This document shows, in pieces, positions 27,668 to 37,237 of a stretch of DNA of 64,000 nt. The first letter of the stretch is position 1. The number at the start of each line of letters is the position of its first letter. The notes under the pieces are model-generated. The model was not told the DNA's origin. It saw only the letters and a list, made by a program, of their open reading frames with translations, and did not search any database. The stretch comes from Vibrionales bacterium SWAT-3. Lineage in GTDB: Bacteria > Pseudomonadota > Gammaproteobacteria > Enterobacterales > Vibrionaceae. Location of the stretch: assembly GCA_000169995.1 (NCBI GenBank), contig AAZW01000019.1, forward strand, positions 1 to 64,000, in the 5' to 3' direction. The position numbers were made by a program, and so were the translations under genes.

Positions 27668-29368
27668 TTGGATCCGCTTAGCTTGCTGCAATACAAACGC
27701 AGTCGTCAGATTTTTCAAAACATGACGACGAAACAGATCATTGAAAAGCTGCTAGAACAAGCTGATCTCAAAAGCTATTTTCACTTTTCACTTTCCGGAA
27801 ACGGGAAGAAGCATGAGTATTGTGTTCAACTTGATGAAACCGACCAAGCTTTTATACAGCGCTTGTTAGCAAGCGAAGGGTGGCACTACCACGTACGCCA
27901 CCAATCTAATAAGTCGACAATCTGCATTGGCGATTCGAATCAACGATTTGAGAAAATATCTGATCCAAAGTTAAGCTATCAAATAGGTGGCAACAATCAG
28001 CAGCACGTACTAACAACGTGGAGCCAATCCCATCATGTTGGCAGCGGAAAGGTATCTGTCGCCGATCATACTCAAGATCTGGCTGAATTTTTTGATAGCG
28101 GCACCCGAAAAAGCACCGAAAGTTACGCGTCAGCTTCATTGACGCAAGAACTCTTTGCATTTGGTCACGAAAATAAAAATGAAGTCCGTGACGCTGCAAA
28201 AATGCATATGGAAGCGTTAGATCTTAAGAAATCAGCCTCTCACTCATCATCGAATTTAGCGACGCTTGCTTGTGGCTATAAATTTGAACTAACGAACCAT
28301 CCTCTCGGTTCAATGAACCAAGAGTACATCGTCACTCATCTATCACACCGCATATCCAGAGAAGAATCGAACAACGACGTCGCTTATCAGAATCAGTTTT
28401 CTTGCATCCCTTCGTCACTGGTTTTTCGTCCAGAAATACTAGATAAACCGCGTGTCCATAGCTTACATACCGCAACCGTGACCGGGCCTAAGGGAGAAGA
28501 GATTTACCGAGATAAATTAGGCCGAATAAAAGTGCAATTTCACTGGGATAGAGGCGGCAAAAATGACGAAAACAGTTCATGTTGGTTGCCAGTATCGCAA
28601 GGGTTCGCCAGTAAGGGATTCGGTTCTCAGTTCACACCACGCATTGGTGATGAAGTGATCGTTCAGTACATTGATGGTGATCCCAATCGTCCTATCGTGA
28701 CCGGATCTTTATACAACAAAAACAGCGCAGCTCCTTATAGCTCGGATACTCAAAACGGCATCAAAACTCGTTCAACGCCTAAGGGCAGCAGCAAGCAAGG
28801 AAACGAACTGCGTTTTGAAGATCAAAAAGACAAAGAACAAGTGTACTTACATGCTGAAAAAGATTGGCTGCTGGACGTCAATAACGACAGCCAGTCAACG
28901 ATTAAAGGCATGAAAAAGACTCAAGTTGAGAAGAGTGCCACCCTAAACGTTAAAGAAGACATACAAGTCGAAAGTGAAAAAACGCTTACCGCCAAAAGTA
29001 AAGACAACTGGACGGGTGACAGTGAGAAAGATCTGAACCTCAGTGCCGCTTCCAACATCAATATTGCGGCTAAATCGACAGTCAGCGTTGATGGCAACCA
29101 AGTATCGATCTGCGGTAAATCGAAGATCGAACTCAAAGTGGGCGCGAGTAAAATCGAGATCAGCGCTAGTGGTATTAAGATCGACGCTCCTCAAGTCTCT
29201 GTTTCAGGAAAAGCAAAAGCAGAGATGAAAGCCGCAATGATCAATATTGAAGGCCAAGGTAAGGCCGATGTAAAAGCAGCGTTAGTGTCGGTTAACGGCA
29301 GTGCTATGACACAAATAAAAGCAGGGGCCATGGTGCAAATTCAAGGCGCAATTACAAAGGTAAATTGA
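27668..29368 (+). CDS. vgrG: VgrG spike protein, main part
   Basis: 566 residues starting at a TTG codon only because of the frame break upstream; the intact protein would be about 662 residues. It begins at DPLSLLQYKRSRQIFQN, the VgrG region expected to follow the 96-residue fragment. The gp5 OB-fold carries KLGRIKVQFHWDRGG near 292 and RIGDEVIVQYIDGDPNRPIVTG near 327-348. The C-terminal repeats (VSVSGKAKAEMKA and similar) form the beta-prism needle. No extra enzymatic domain follows, so effectors would be carried by the PAAR protein or Hcp. VgrG trimers form the spike of the T6SS; the gene overlaps the next by ATGA. Confidence 0.85.
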   Translation: MDPLSLLQYKRSRQIFQNMTTKQIIEKLLEQADLKSYFHFSLSGNGKKHEYCVQLDETDQAFIQRLLASEGWHYHVRHQSNKSTICIGDSNQRFEKISDPKLSYQIGGNNQQHVLTTWSQSHHVGSGKVSVADHTQDLAEFFDSGTRKSTESYASASLTQELFAFGHENKNEVRDAAKMHMEALDLKKSASHSSSNLATLACGYKFELTNHPLGSMNQEYIVTHLSHRISREESNNDVAYQNQFSCIPSSLVFRPEILDKPRVHSLHTATVTGPKGEEIYRDKLGRIKVQFHWDRGGKNDENSSCWLPVSQGFASKGFGSQFTPRIGDEVIVQYIDGDPNRPIVTGSLYNKNSAAPYSSDTQNGIKTRSTPKGSSKQGNELRFEDQKDKEQVYLHAEKDWLLDVNNDSQSTIKGMKKTQVEKSATLNVKEDIQVESEKTLTAKSKDNWTGDSEKDLNLSAASNINIAAKSTVSVDGNQVSICGKSKIELKVGASKIEISASGIKIDAPQVSVSGKAKAEMKAAMINIEGQGKADVKAALVSVNGSAMTQIKAGAMVQIQGAITKVN

Positions 29369-29931
29369 TGATGTTGATAAAGGTTCCTCACCAATCCGCG
29401 CAAGACATCTTAAGTGTCTACGAGCCAAATGCCGCATTCGCAGAGTTAGCAGACGCGAACACTACGCCTATCGATTTGATTTCTGTGGCGATGGAGCAAG
29501 AGCTGTTTGCCGATGCTGTGACTTTTCTTGCGCATGCTCTCCCAGTTCGTGAATCCATTTGGTGGAGCGTAACCTGCGCCGCATCTCTGCATCACTGGCA
29601 AGAAGACGAAGCCAATGCCATACGCGCAGCAAAAGCTTGGGTTTATACACCTGATGAAACAAGCCGCCGATTTGCAGAACAAATGGCAGAAAAAGCGGGA
29701 TTAGAAACCGGTGCTGGCTGGGCAGCTCAAGCAGCTTTTTGGAGTGGTGGCAGTATGATTAAGCCAGAGGATCCTGCCGTTCCCCCTCCCCCATACTTGT
29801 ACGCACAAGCGGTCGCTGGAAGCATTAACCTTTCAGCAGTCTTACCTGACGGTGAAGAGGCGAAAGAACGCTATCAACAGTTTGTAGAAATGGGTCTAAA
29901 CATCGCCTCTGGCGGAAACGGGCAACAATAG
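29365..29931 (+). CDS. T6SS-linked unknown between vgrG and PAAR gene
   Basis: 188 residues, cytoplasmic by sequence. It is Ala-rich and helical with SIWWSVTCAASLHHWQ near 72-87 and a Pro-rich VPPPPYLYAQAVAGS near 139. I believe this is the uncharacterised family often found beside VgrG and PAAR genes (possibly DUF6931; not verified). Its position, overlapping the vgrG stop by 4 bp and 9 bp before the PAAR gene, suggests a loading adaptor or spike-assembly chaperone. Confidence 0.65.
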   Translation: MMMLIKVPHQSAQDILSVYEPNAAFAELADANTTPIDLISVAMEQELFADAVTFLAHALPVRESIWWSVTCAASLHHWQEDEANAIRAAKAWVYTPDETSRRFAEQMAEKAGLETGAGWAAQAAFWSGGSMIKPEDPAVPPPPYLYAQAVAGSINLSAVLPDGEEAKERYQQFVEMGLNIASGGNGQQ

Positions 29932-29940
29932 GGAAAGAAC

Positions 29941-30237
29941 ATGCTTCCAGCAGCCAGAGCAACAGACATGCACATGTGTCCGATGCAAACACCAGCAGTG
30001 GTGCCAATCCCTCACGTAGGCGGGCCATTGCTCCCTCTACCAACAACAGTATTGATCGGCAACCTGCCAGCCGCCACTCTAGGGCAGATATGTGTTTGTG
30101 TTGGCGCACCAGATAGCGTAGTTAAAGGAAGTGCAACCGTGCTGATTAACAATAAGCCCGCGGCGCGCATGGGCGATCTCACGGCTCATGGCGGAACCAT
30201 AGTGATGGGGATGCCAACCATATTGATTGGTGGATAG
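29941..30237 (+). CDS. PAAR-domain spike tip protein
   Basis: 98 residues consisting only of a PAAR domain: repeated AARATDMHMCP, PAATLGQICVCVG and PAARMGDLTAHGG motifs with the His and Cys residues that usually bind zinc. It caps the VgrG needle. There is no C-terminal toxin extension. GGGAAAG stands just before the ATG. It ends the vgrG operon; no obvious terminator follows in the 164 bp before tnsE (which reads towards it). Confidence 0.92.
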   Translation: MLPAARATDMHMCPMQTPAVVPIPHVGGPLLPLPTTVLIGNLPAATLGQICVCVGAPDSVVKGSATVLINNKPAARMGDLTAHGGTIVMGMPTILIGG

Positions 30238-30401
30238 TAACATTTTCTTCAATTAAAAATTAAGAGGACGCTCATCTACTCGAGCTTTACTATACAGTCT
30301 TCATGATAAGCTTAATGTTTATACCTAATCAACTCGAAGATATAGGCTTTAGTCTCTGGAAATTATCGTTAATTCGGGTTCTGTCGCAAACTTAGAGCCC
30401 T

Positions 30402-31826
30402 CTAGGTTACTCTTTTCACAGCCCTATGGAGCGCTTCTATCCATGCTGTCTCATACTCACTTTCGGTTCTGAGGACAGTTTCACCTTCAATTTTTTTGGT
30501 TCTAGAAGGGTGCTTAATTTCAACCACTACTGAACAGTGTTCTTGGTTTGCTTTAGCATCCCATCGAACGCCTTTCTCGGAACATGCTTTCATTACGTGC
30601 GTAAGCCCATCTTTGCTACTTTCAGAAAACCCAAATAATCTAGACCCTAGACTATGCTTGTCGTTAATATCGCTAATATCCACCTCAATGATGACAAGCG
30701 GGGTTTGCCGGTAATAGAAATATGCACAATGAAAGGTTCGAGCCTCCTGTGTGAGCTTGTTTTTGTATATCAGGGAAGAATTGTCCGGCTTTGGCATTGC
30801 CAAGCACTGTGTACCTTTGTGTTCATAATCAGGAAGTTTCATGAGCTTCTTGATTACCTTTTCAAAAATTTGAAAGTTACCTGTAGGTGCGACTACTTTC
30901 GGAGTCTCAGGCCTAGTTGGATCATCGCAATCACTACGATTGATCGCCCAGTCTAGTTCTTGCGCCGATCCTGTTGCTGTTCCGTGACCAACTCCAGATG
31001 TATCACGTTTTGGCTCTTCGGTGGTATTCACATTAGGCGCTACCCTCGATAATGCTTTTCCTGGGGAAACGGTTACTTCATCTTCAGTATTACAGACAAA
31101 TCGAAAGCCTTCTTCACTGAAGGTATCCCTTTTTCTATGACTGCCTGGCGTAGCTTCAAAGTCCAACTGCGGATCTGGGTCTGTCCGGTTAATTTCTGGG
31201 CGCTTGCCGTTACTTGGCTCAATAGGAATAACATCGATTTTTTTTGGATGGAATATCGAGACTTTTTTTCCATAGTTAAAACTAGACGAGTAAACTATCT
31301 TGATTTCTTCAACATAAAAAAGCCTTGGGTCGCTTTCATCATACTCACCAGCAAGCTTAAATCGCCAACTTTTAAGTGGCGGTGGCTCAAAGTTAAAGTT
31401 CCACCCCGAATTTTCATCTTGTTGTAACTTGTCATAGATGCTGTTGAAGCTTCTTGTTGCCTCAGGATTAAGCAACAACCACCTCAAGTGTTTGCATGCA
31501 TCCTTGGAGTTCAAATTCTTTAATGGGTAATCCGATGACCTGTTGAAACGGATAAAACACTCTTTTCCAGTATCATCCACAACGGCCATCCCCAATAACC
31601 CGTTTGGTCTTAAGGCTGTACGTGTTAGATGTACATTGTGTAAAAAAAGTGCTCGAGCGAGCTCTATACAAGGGACAACAGCCTTTAAGTTACCCTCCCT
31701 TAAAATGATTGAATGCGATTTGTTTGAAGAGGCTCTTTGAAAATTATCTGATATTTTTATGTCGATGATTTCGCGCTTATGTGGAAGCGTGCGTTCTTTG
31801 TTCGATCGAGTAGTGAGAATTAACAA
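30402..31826 (-). pseudogene. tnsE: TnsE, C-terminal main part (frameshifted gene)
   Basis: 474-residue frame beginning at a TTG codon. It matches Tn7 TnsE in order: VPCIELARALFLHNVHLTRTAL near 50, GWNFNFEPPPLKSWRFKLAG near 140-160 and FYVEEIKIVYS just after, against IPQLELARSLFL, SWCFSFDPPP and DYLVEEI of Tn7 as I recall them. TnsE directs Tn7 into replicating DNA and conjugal plasmids through the lagging-strand clamp. The N-terminal 65 or so residues lie in another frame (31777-31977). Removing one A from the AAA at about 31795 joins them as SIEQ-ERTLPHKRE. The gene sits at the end of the tnsABCD operon as in Tn7. Confidence 0.75.
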
Positions 31827-31977
31827 CCAACATTGGTATCAGTTCCGCCGGGACACGACTTTTCGGGAAACCTGAAAACTGAACGTTGATATAAGGCCGG
31901 ACTTTATTATTGAGAACGCGCTTGGTGTGGATACTTCCAATATTGATTAACGGTACATTTTCAGGAAAGTGCCGCAA
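31777..31977 (-). pseudogene. tnsE: TnsE, N-terminal fragment
   Basis: A frame that overlaps the tnsD end and reads ENVPLINIGSIHTKRVL, resembling the Tn7 TnsE start (NVQVVHIGHLFRNSG), then ELIPMLVVNSHYSIEQ before going out of frame. The TTG at 31975-31977, 12 bases before the tnsD stop, is the start that best matches TnsE length; a GTG at 32070 is also open. It runs out of frame by one base into the main TnsE frame at about 31795. Confidence 0.6.
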
Positions 31978-33502
31978 CTCTCTGCCAGGTTGGGATGTCC
32001 AATCGGAGAATTTCCCGTGCAGGTTTCCTGCTACGCGCACGGCTGAGTCCAGCAAGTCGTTCAATCTCACACACGGGCCTTAAAACATCATTACACTCAA
32101 TGAGTTGAACCATAACACGGCTTAATCGTCTTGTTTGGTACTCTTCAACCGATTCGCTATATCGATCAAAAAACAAGCTGCAAAGTGGGAGTTTGTACAA
32201 TTTTTTTTCGATCAAGCTCTTTTTGGCTATTTTCGACGCAAACCATGATTTTGAATGGCGAGGATCGTGTATTCTTCCCTCTGTTTCGTTCTTTATAGAA
32301 AGTAGCGCTTTCACTATCTGGCGGTCTCGAACCTGCCAATCAACACGATAATTCTGGTAATTTGAAGCGCGCTTGGGTTTGTGTACATTGAGCCACTCGC
32401 GATCATATCGATAAAGCCAAGAATACAGCCTAGCACCTAGGGCTGTCGTTCTTATCTTTTTAAGAGATTCAGTTTGTGACGATTCTAAAATTCCAAGCCA
32501 CTGGTTTCTGATTATATCGCGCTTGACTATGTTTTTCGTCGCTCTAGTAGGGTGTGTTGCTCCTTCAATGATAGGGTATCCTCTAGCAAGATTAAGCTCT
32601 TCTAGTAAATCAACAGAACTGCCTCGAAGTGGCAGACAAACAATGAAGTGTTGCAGATAGCTGAATACCCTTCGATGTTTTCTGAAGATTGCAACTAACC
32701 ATGTATTTGCCCCACAAAGTGCTAAGCCTTGTTGGTTCAACCATTCATCTGACCAATATCTGCGCACGGAATCCGAAATTGCTTTATGGTCTATTCTTGA
32801 ACCAATCATCATTCCTGCATCTCTTGCAAGCCTCTGATAATAGAGCGTCCATTGCGCAGGTGAAATCGAACTTATTTTCGAGTTGAGTAAGATCTCTACC
32901 ATTTCGGATATTCTCAGGTCGCAAGCGTTAGCGGCCTCAGAAAAACGTGTTTGGCATTGATAGCTACTCGCATCAACAAACTGATGCCTGTGTGTAGAGT
33001 GAATCGGTATGTATGTATCTATGAGAATGCTCTGATGAAGCGGGCACGCGTTAACGCCAGGCACCTGAAACAATCGCTGCCAGTAGGTAAAACCAAGGTT
33101 CTTACTTTGTTCTTGCCAACATAGAGGGCAAATCTTGTACGTCGTAGGCCACTCGATAACCGAAGCTGGAATACCTGCGCGAGACATACAGGGGTTCACT
33201 CGACTATGAATTAAATTGGCTTGCAACGCTTTATAGCGGTGTGACTCAACGAAGGGTTTAAACAACGGAAGGGACGTATAGCGCGCTACGATTTGCTTAG
33301 GGTTCACTTCCCATACGTGACCGATATGATCCAAAAGCTGCGCGATATGACCTTGTAGAAAAGGCGAAGGAACGATCATTCTATTGCCAAAGAGAATGTC
33401 TAATGCGATCTTGTCATCTTTGATTCCCATTTGCTGGATAAACCGAGCAATAATACTAGTGAGCAACTCATCTTTCTGAGCGACTGGAAAATAGGTCAAC
33501 AT
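31961..33502 (-). CDS. tnsD: TnsD (TniQ family) target-site protein
   Basis: About 513 residues from the ATG at 33502, which has GGTGG upstream and gives the family-like start MLTYFPVAQKDELL; an ATG at 33529 would add nine residues with no ribosome site. The zinc motif CPLC...CPLH (134-137 and 162-165 in the longer form) matches the CCCH site of Tn7 TnsD. The length is close to Tn7 TnsD (508), much longer than the short TniQ of CRISPR-linked systems, which supports direct recognition of the glmS end. The insertion at attTn7 confirms this use. Confidence 0.9.
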   Translation of the reverse strand: MLTYFPVAQKDELLTSIIARFIQQMGIKDDKIALDILFGNRMIVPSPFLQGHIAQLLDHIGHVWEVNPKQIVARYTSLPLFKPFVESHRYKALQANLIHSRVNPCMSRAGIPASVIEWPTTYKICPLCWQEQSKNLGFTYWQRLFQVPGVNACPLHQSILIDTYIPIHSTHRHQFVDASSYQCQTRFSEAANACDLRISEMVEILLNSKISSISPAQWTLYYQRLARDAGMMIGSRIDHKAISDSVRRYWSDEWLNQQGLALCGANTWLVAIFRKHRRVFSYLQHFIVCLPLRGSSVDLLEELNLARGYPIIEGATHPTRATKNIVKRDIIRNQWLGILESSQTESLKKIRTTALGARLYSWLYRYDREWLNVHKPKRASNYQNYRVDWQVRDRQIVKALLSIKNETEGRIHDPRHSKSWFASKIAKKSLIEKKLYKLPLCSLFFDRYSESVEEYQTRRLSRVMVQLIECNDVLRPVCEIERLAGLSRARSRKPAREILRLDIPTWQRVAALS

Positions 33503-33558
33503 CTTCAACCACCAAACAAATCGTTTCATTTATTAGAGTATAGTTAGCGGTTTCGTAC

Positions 33559-35148
33559 CTAGAGGTATGGTGTGATGTCAAGAATCATGCCTTCACGTTT
33601 TAGGTTGTTGTAGGTAGACATTGGGTTGTCACTTCTCAGCAATCGAAGATCGTTATCCACATAACGAGGCTTTAGCTTGGCTACTTTTGATTTTTCAGGC
33701 TTACTTGTTGTCTCTGGTTTATCCTCTAACGATTTTATATGCGCAACTAACCCAAATAGATCCTCACTAGGCTTTTCATCAATGGCTTGTCTCGCCGCTA
33801 GTTTAGCCACATCCTCACCAAGTCCCATGAGAATCAACATGCCTGTGAGTTCCACCAATTTATCATCAGTTACCTCACCAGTAGCTTCAAGCTCATCCAC
33901 ATCGCTATCGCTAGCTTGCCCAATAATACGAATTGAATCGGCAGGTAAGTCTAAGTCAGCATACTTAACGATTTCTTCTTTTCGACCGCTTTGGAGCGCT
34001 CGGATCATCGGATGAATGATCGACAACTCTTCGTTGAACACATCTTCGACTAACTTTAGGGTAATCACTTCTTTACCCGCAACCACTGCTCTTGCTTGGC
34101 AAAGGTAAAACAATGAAACAGCTACATGAGCGACACCTTGAGTGAGCTCCCAAAACAAGTCCTTCATTGGTGTCGTAATCGGTGTCGGTGATTGAAACCA
34201 CTGCAACTTCCACATTCTATTGAAAAAGCGCTCCCATTCGCTTTCATCGGTTGTATTTGATAGGTGCTCGAATCGATTCCAATTCAAACTACCAAACTGA
34301 GCAGCGCGACGAGCAGACCTTAACGTAGGAGAAAAAAGTTCTAGGGCTTTGGGCGTGCCAATGAACAACACTGGCACTTTGATTACGTTAGTGAGAGTAA
34401 CGAAGAAATTCAGTAATTTGGTCGCACCGCCGGAGCGCGCTGCACTAAGATGCTGAATCTCGTCAATGACTAAGATACCAATAGAATGAAGGGCGCATAC
34501 TCTGGCTATGTCACCCAACATAGATTCTGCTGATGACCTAGACTTCACATAGAGCAGTTCGTAGTCGCTTCCAATCGCGTCGTCTACCGCACGGAAAAAG
34601 TGGATACATAGGCTCTTTGCTGAACCATCATGAGGGCAATCAATCTTTAGCCATACCAACTGAGTATGCTGATAATCTGGGTGATAAATGGCTTGATGCT
34701 TATATGAATCTAAAATCGCTTGAACGGCAGTAGTTTTACCTGTTCCAGAACAGCCAATGACCGTCGTTGCCAACGCAGCACTACCCGCATTTCTCGATGC
34801 TGCGGAAAAATCGACGTTATCAACATCTAACAGGTTACGCTGATAGTCACTCGATGCGATATTTCGACCAAGGTATCCTCGGCGAATCATCCCTGAAATC
34901 ATCTGTTCCAGTTGCAGGTGAGCTTTTGTCGGGTACAGAAAACCATCAAGTATTCGCATCATTGCATGGCGACGGATGTATCCAGGTAAGGTTTTTTCCG
35001 AGTCTCGCACTTTGGGGTAACGATTTAACTCTTTTGCCGTATTCTGAGGTGAGTTCAATAAAGGTAGTGCATTGATCAAAGGCTGATTTCGGTAATCTTC
35101 GATTTCAGGATCTGCGTATTCCGCATGGTGAATCTTAATCATCGTCAT
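33559..35148 (-). CDS. tnsC: TnsC AAA+ transposition regulator
   Basis: 529 residues. Walker A GCSGTGKT is at 132-139, Walker B ILVIDE at 225-230, and a sensor-type IGTPKA follows near 285. TnsC bridges the target protein (TnsD or TnsE) and the TnsAB transposase and senses target immunity. The Tn7-sized N- and C-terminal extensions are present. It overlaps tnsB by 14 bp and precedes tnsD by about 55 bp. Confidence 0.93.
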   Translation of the reverse strand: MTMIKIHHAEYADPEIEDYRNQPLINALPLLNSPQNTAKELNRYPKVRDSEKTLPGYIRRHAMMRILDGFLYPTKAHLQLEQMISGMIRRGYLGRNIASSDYQRNLLDVDNVDFSAASRNAGSAALATTVIGCSGTGKTTAVQAILDSYKHQAIYHPDYQHTQLVWLKIDCPHDGSAKSLCIHFFRAVDDAIGSDYELLYVKSRSSAESMLGDIARVCALHSIGILVIDEIQHLSAARSGGATKLLNFFVTLTNVIKVPVLFIGTPKALELFSPTLRSARRAAQFGSLNWNRFEHLSNTTDESEWERFFNRMWKLQWFQSPTPITTPMKDLFWELTQGVAHVAVSLFYLCQARAVVAGKEVITLKLVEDVFNEELSIIHPMIRALQSGRKEEIVKYADLDLPADSIRIIGQASDSDVDELEATGEVTDDKLVELTGMLILMGLGEDVAKLAARQAIDEKPSEDLFGLVAHIKSLEDKPETTSKPEKSKVAKLKPRYVDNDLRLLRSDNPMSTYNNLKREGMILDITPYL

Positions 35149-37237
35149 CTCCTAAAAAATCATCCAGTGACGGGTATTCAATGCTTTCCGAATTGTGCCC
35201 CGTTTGAATCTCAATGACTTCAGCAGTACTTTGCCTCGACTCAGGCTTTAGGTTAACAGCGGTATTATCTCGCTCAAATTCTCGCTCCTCATCTCGATTA
35301 CCCTTAATTCCGGCCAATCTTTGTGAGTCCTTTAATTTAGGTGTGTTTGCCTTTTTACCACGCTCTCGTTTGGCGATATTCTCCATCGTTTCCTGTAGGT
35401 CAGGAGCCTCAAAATCCTTAGCTTGATTCGCTGAAGCCTCTGCAACTTTAGAAGACTTGAGAATACCCGCAGCATCCACGAAACTCATTCCCTTGTATCG
35501 ACGGCTACGATCTGAAAGCTCACATATCCAATAGGATTGATAACTGTTGTCGGGTCTCAGATAAATAACATCGGTTCGACGCGGGTCAAAGGCCACCTCA
35601 ACTTTCTTTGGTCTTGTCTGCTTAAATCGGTCAAACCAACCTTCAGCCATTGCTTCACGGCAAGTGTATTTCAGTCCTTTGAAACCAATACCGACCTCAG
35701 ACACTGTCCCTTTTTCAGTGGGTAACAAGTTCACTTCAACCATCTCTTTACTGCATGGTCTTAACTTACCGGTGCGATTTTTGATTCCCCAGTTCCAAAG
35801 CTGAATGGGGACTGCGGGTAAGTCATTAGGCATATCTTCGGCAAAATCATAATCTTTAACTACGTGCCTAGTGTTGTAGTTGATAATGATGTGAATCACT
35901 GTCTCAGTGAATGCATGCAAGGTTAATTCTGCGTCTAGCTCATATCTGCGTCCTAAGCGCTTCTTGCCGTTGACTGGCTCAACAATACCACCGACATAGG
36001 GTCTGAATTTTGTTTGAAGAGTATTGAAATAGCGCTCCACACCGCCTTTATCATCCCCTCTGTAGGAACGCGAGTTACTTAATTGGATGTTAAAGGCATT
36101 AACGAGAACGTCAGCTTGCCTATGCAAAAGCTCACCTTTATCCGCCATGATAGACGCAGGAATACCAATAGAAGGCCACATAGAAGAATCGATTTCTATT
36201 CCATAGCTCCGACAATACTCCGTTTTATCAAGAAAGGCGTTAGACATGGCCATCATAGCCGCAACCCATGATGGATTTTCTAAACCAACGTAAAGCCCAG
36301 TAACCATGCGACTAAAAACATCTTTAACCACGTAAACCACTGGCCTACCGATGATTTTATTCGGGTCTTTCTCAGAAACTAAATAGAGATCCGCAATCGT
36401 TGCATCAATCTCATACCGCCCTCCAGGTCCGATATTCATAAAGGCTGATGTGCTTGTTAGCGCTCTAATATCCTTGTCGTATGCTTTGGATGGCGTTCTT
36501 CGTCTTACTACATCATGTTTCTTGTAGTTAGATTCATAGAAATAGCGGAATTGACGAAGAGTCGGTATGGAAGTCTTATCAGAGTCGGGATATCTTGATT
36601 TATACAAGCCAATTGCTTTATCTTTGGCGTCTTTGATAGAGAACTTATCGTTTTGAAGAAAGAAGCCATCAATTGCTAGACTGAAAATTTCTGCGACATC
36701 ATCGGTAATGATGGCACCTATGCCCTCGGCAGTTGTTCGCTTCCGCCCGAGCTTATTGCCCACGTCACGCCTAAATTTACCTTTCCCACCTGACTTATGA
36801 TAGTCAGGCAGTAATGCATTTGGCGTCATCCCTCTTTGCCAATATCGACGAAGTTGACGAATGAAGTAAATCCGGGGTTTTCCTGTCACTTCAACTGCGT
36901 TTCTAATTAGACGGTTTCGCGACGTCTTATCAAATAATTCACTGTGGTCTTTTAGTAGAATTTTAAGCAGCGTATAGGCTTCATCTCGCTTGAGAGCTTG
37001 TGCACCGCCGGGCTCAACATGAGAGAAAGTAAAAGGTTCACTGATGCACTCTATCGTTTGTGCTGCGATAAGTTCATGTAGCTCAGAGATTGGCATAAGT
37101 ATGGGCCAAGCCGATTCATCATCGAGACTGATCAGCCAGATGAACTCTAACGTTTCGTACACAACACGTATTCGCTCGTTTGAATCTGTGTCTTGATAGA
37201 CTTGATTAAGAAGCATTGCCGACCTCCAAATCTGCAC
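35135..37237 (-). CDS. tnsB: TnsB transposase (DDE)
   Basis: 700 residues, essentially the same size as Tn7 TnsB (702). The DDE residues are visible: D278 in YEIDATIADL, D366 in IMADKGEL and E401 in GGVERYFNT, each five residues later than the D273/D361/E396 of Tn7. An N-terminal helix-turn-helix region precedes the catalytic core and an acidic C-terminal tail contacts TnsC. TnsB binds the element ends (38073-38137 and the other end) and cuts the 3' strands. It overlaps tnsA by 32 bp and tnsC by 14 bp. Confidence 0.95.
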   Translation of the reverse strand: MQIWRSAMLLNQVYQDTDSNERIRVVYETLEFIWLISLDDESAWPILMPISELHELIAAQTIECISEPFTFSHVEPGGAQALKRDEAYTLLKILLKDHSELFDKTSRNRLIRNAVEVTGKPRIYFIRQLRRYWQRGMTPNALLPDYHKSGGKGKFRRDVGNKLGRKRTTAEGIGAIITDDVAEIFSLAIDGFFLQNDKFSIKDAKDKAIGLYKSRYPDSDKTSIPTLRQFRYFYESNYKKHDVVRRRTPSKAYDKDIRALTSTSAFMNIGPGGRYEIDATIADLYLVSEKDPNKIIGRPVVYVVKDVFSRMVTGLYVGLENPSWVAAMMAMSNAFLDKTEYCRSYGIEIDSSMWPSIGIPASIMADKGELLHRQADVLVNAFNIQLSNSRSYRGDDKGGVERYFNTLQTKFRPYVGGIVEPVNGKKRLGRRYELDAELTLHAFTETVIHIIINYNTRHVVKDYDFAEDMPNDLPAVPIQLWNWGIKNRTGKLRPCSKEMVEVNLLPTEKGTVSEVGIGFKGLKYTCREAMAEGWFDRFKQTRPKKVEVAFDPRRTDVIYLRPDNSYQSYWICELSDRSRRYKGMSFVDAAGILKSSKVAEASANQAKDFEAPDLQETMENIAKRERGKKANTPKLKDSQRLAGIKGNRDEEREFERDNTAVNLKPESRQSTAEVIEIQTGHNSESIEYPSLDDFLGDDDD

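Noticed and set aside
30376..30390. GGGTTCTGTCGCAAA, resembling the end of an IS6-family element
   Set aside because: No transposase and no second end nearby; fifteen bases are too few to call a remnant.
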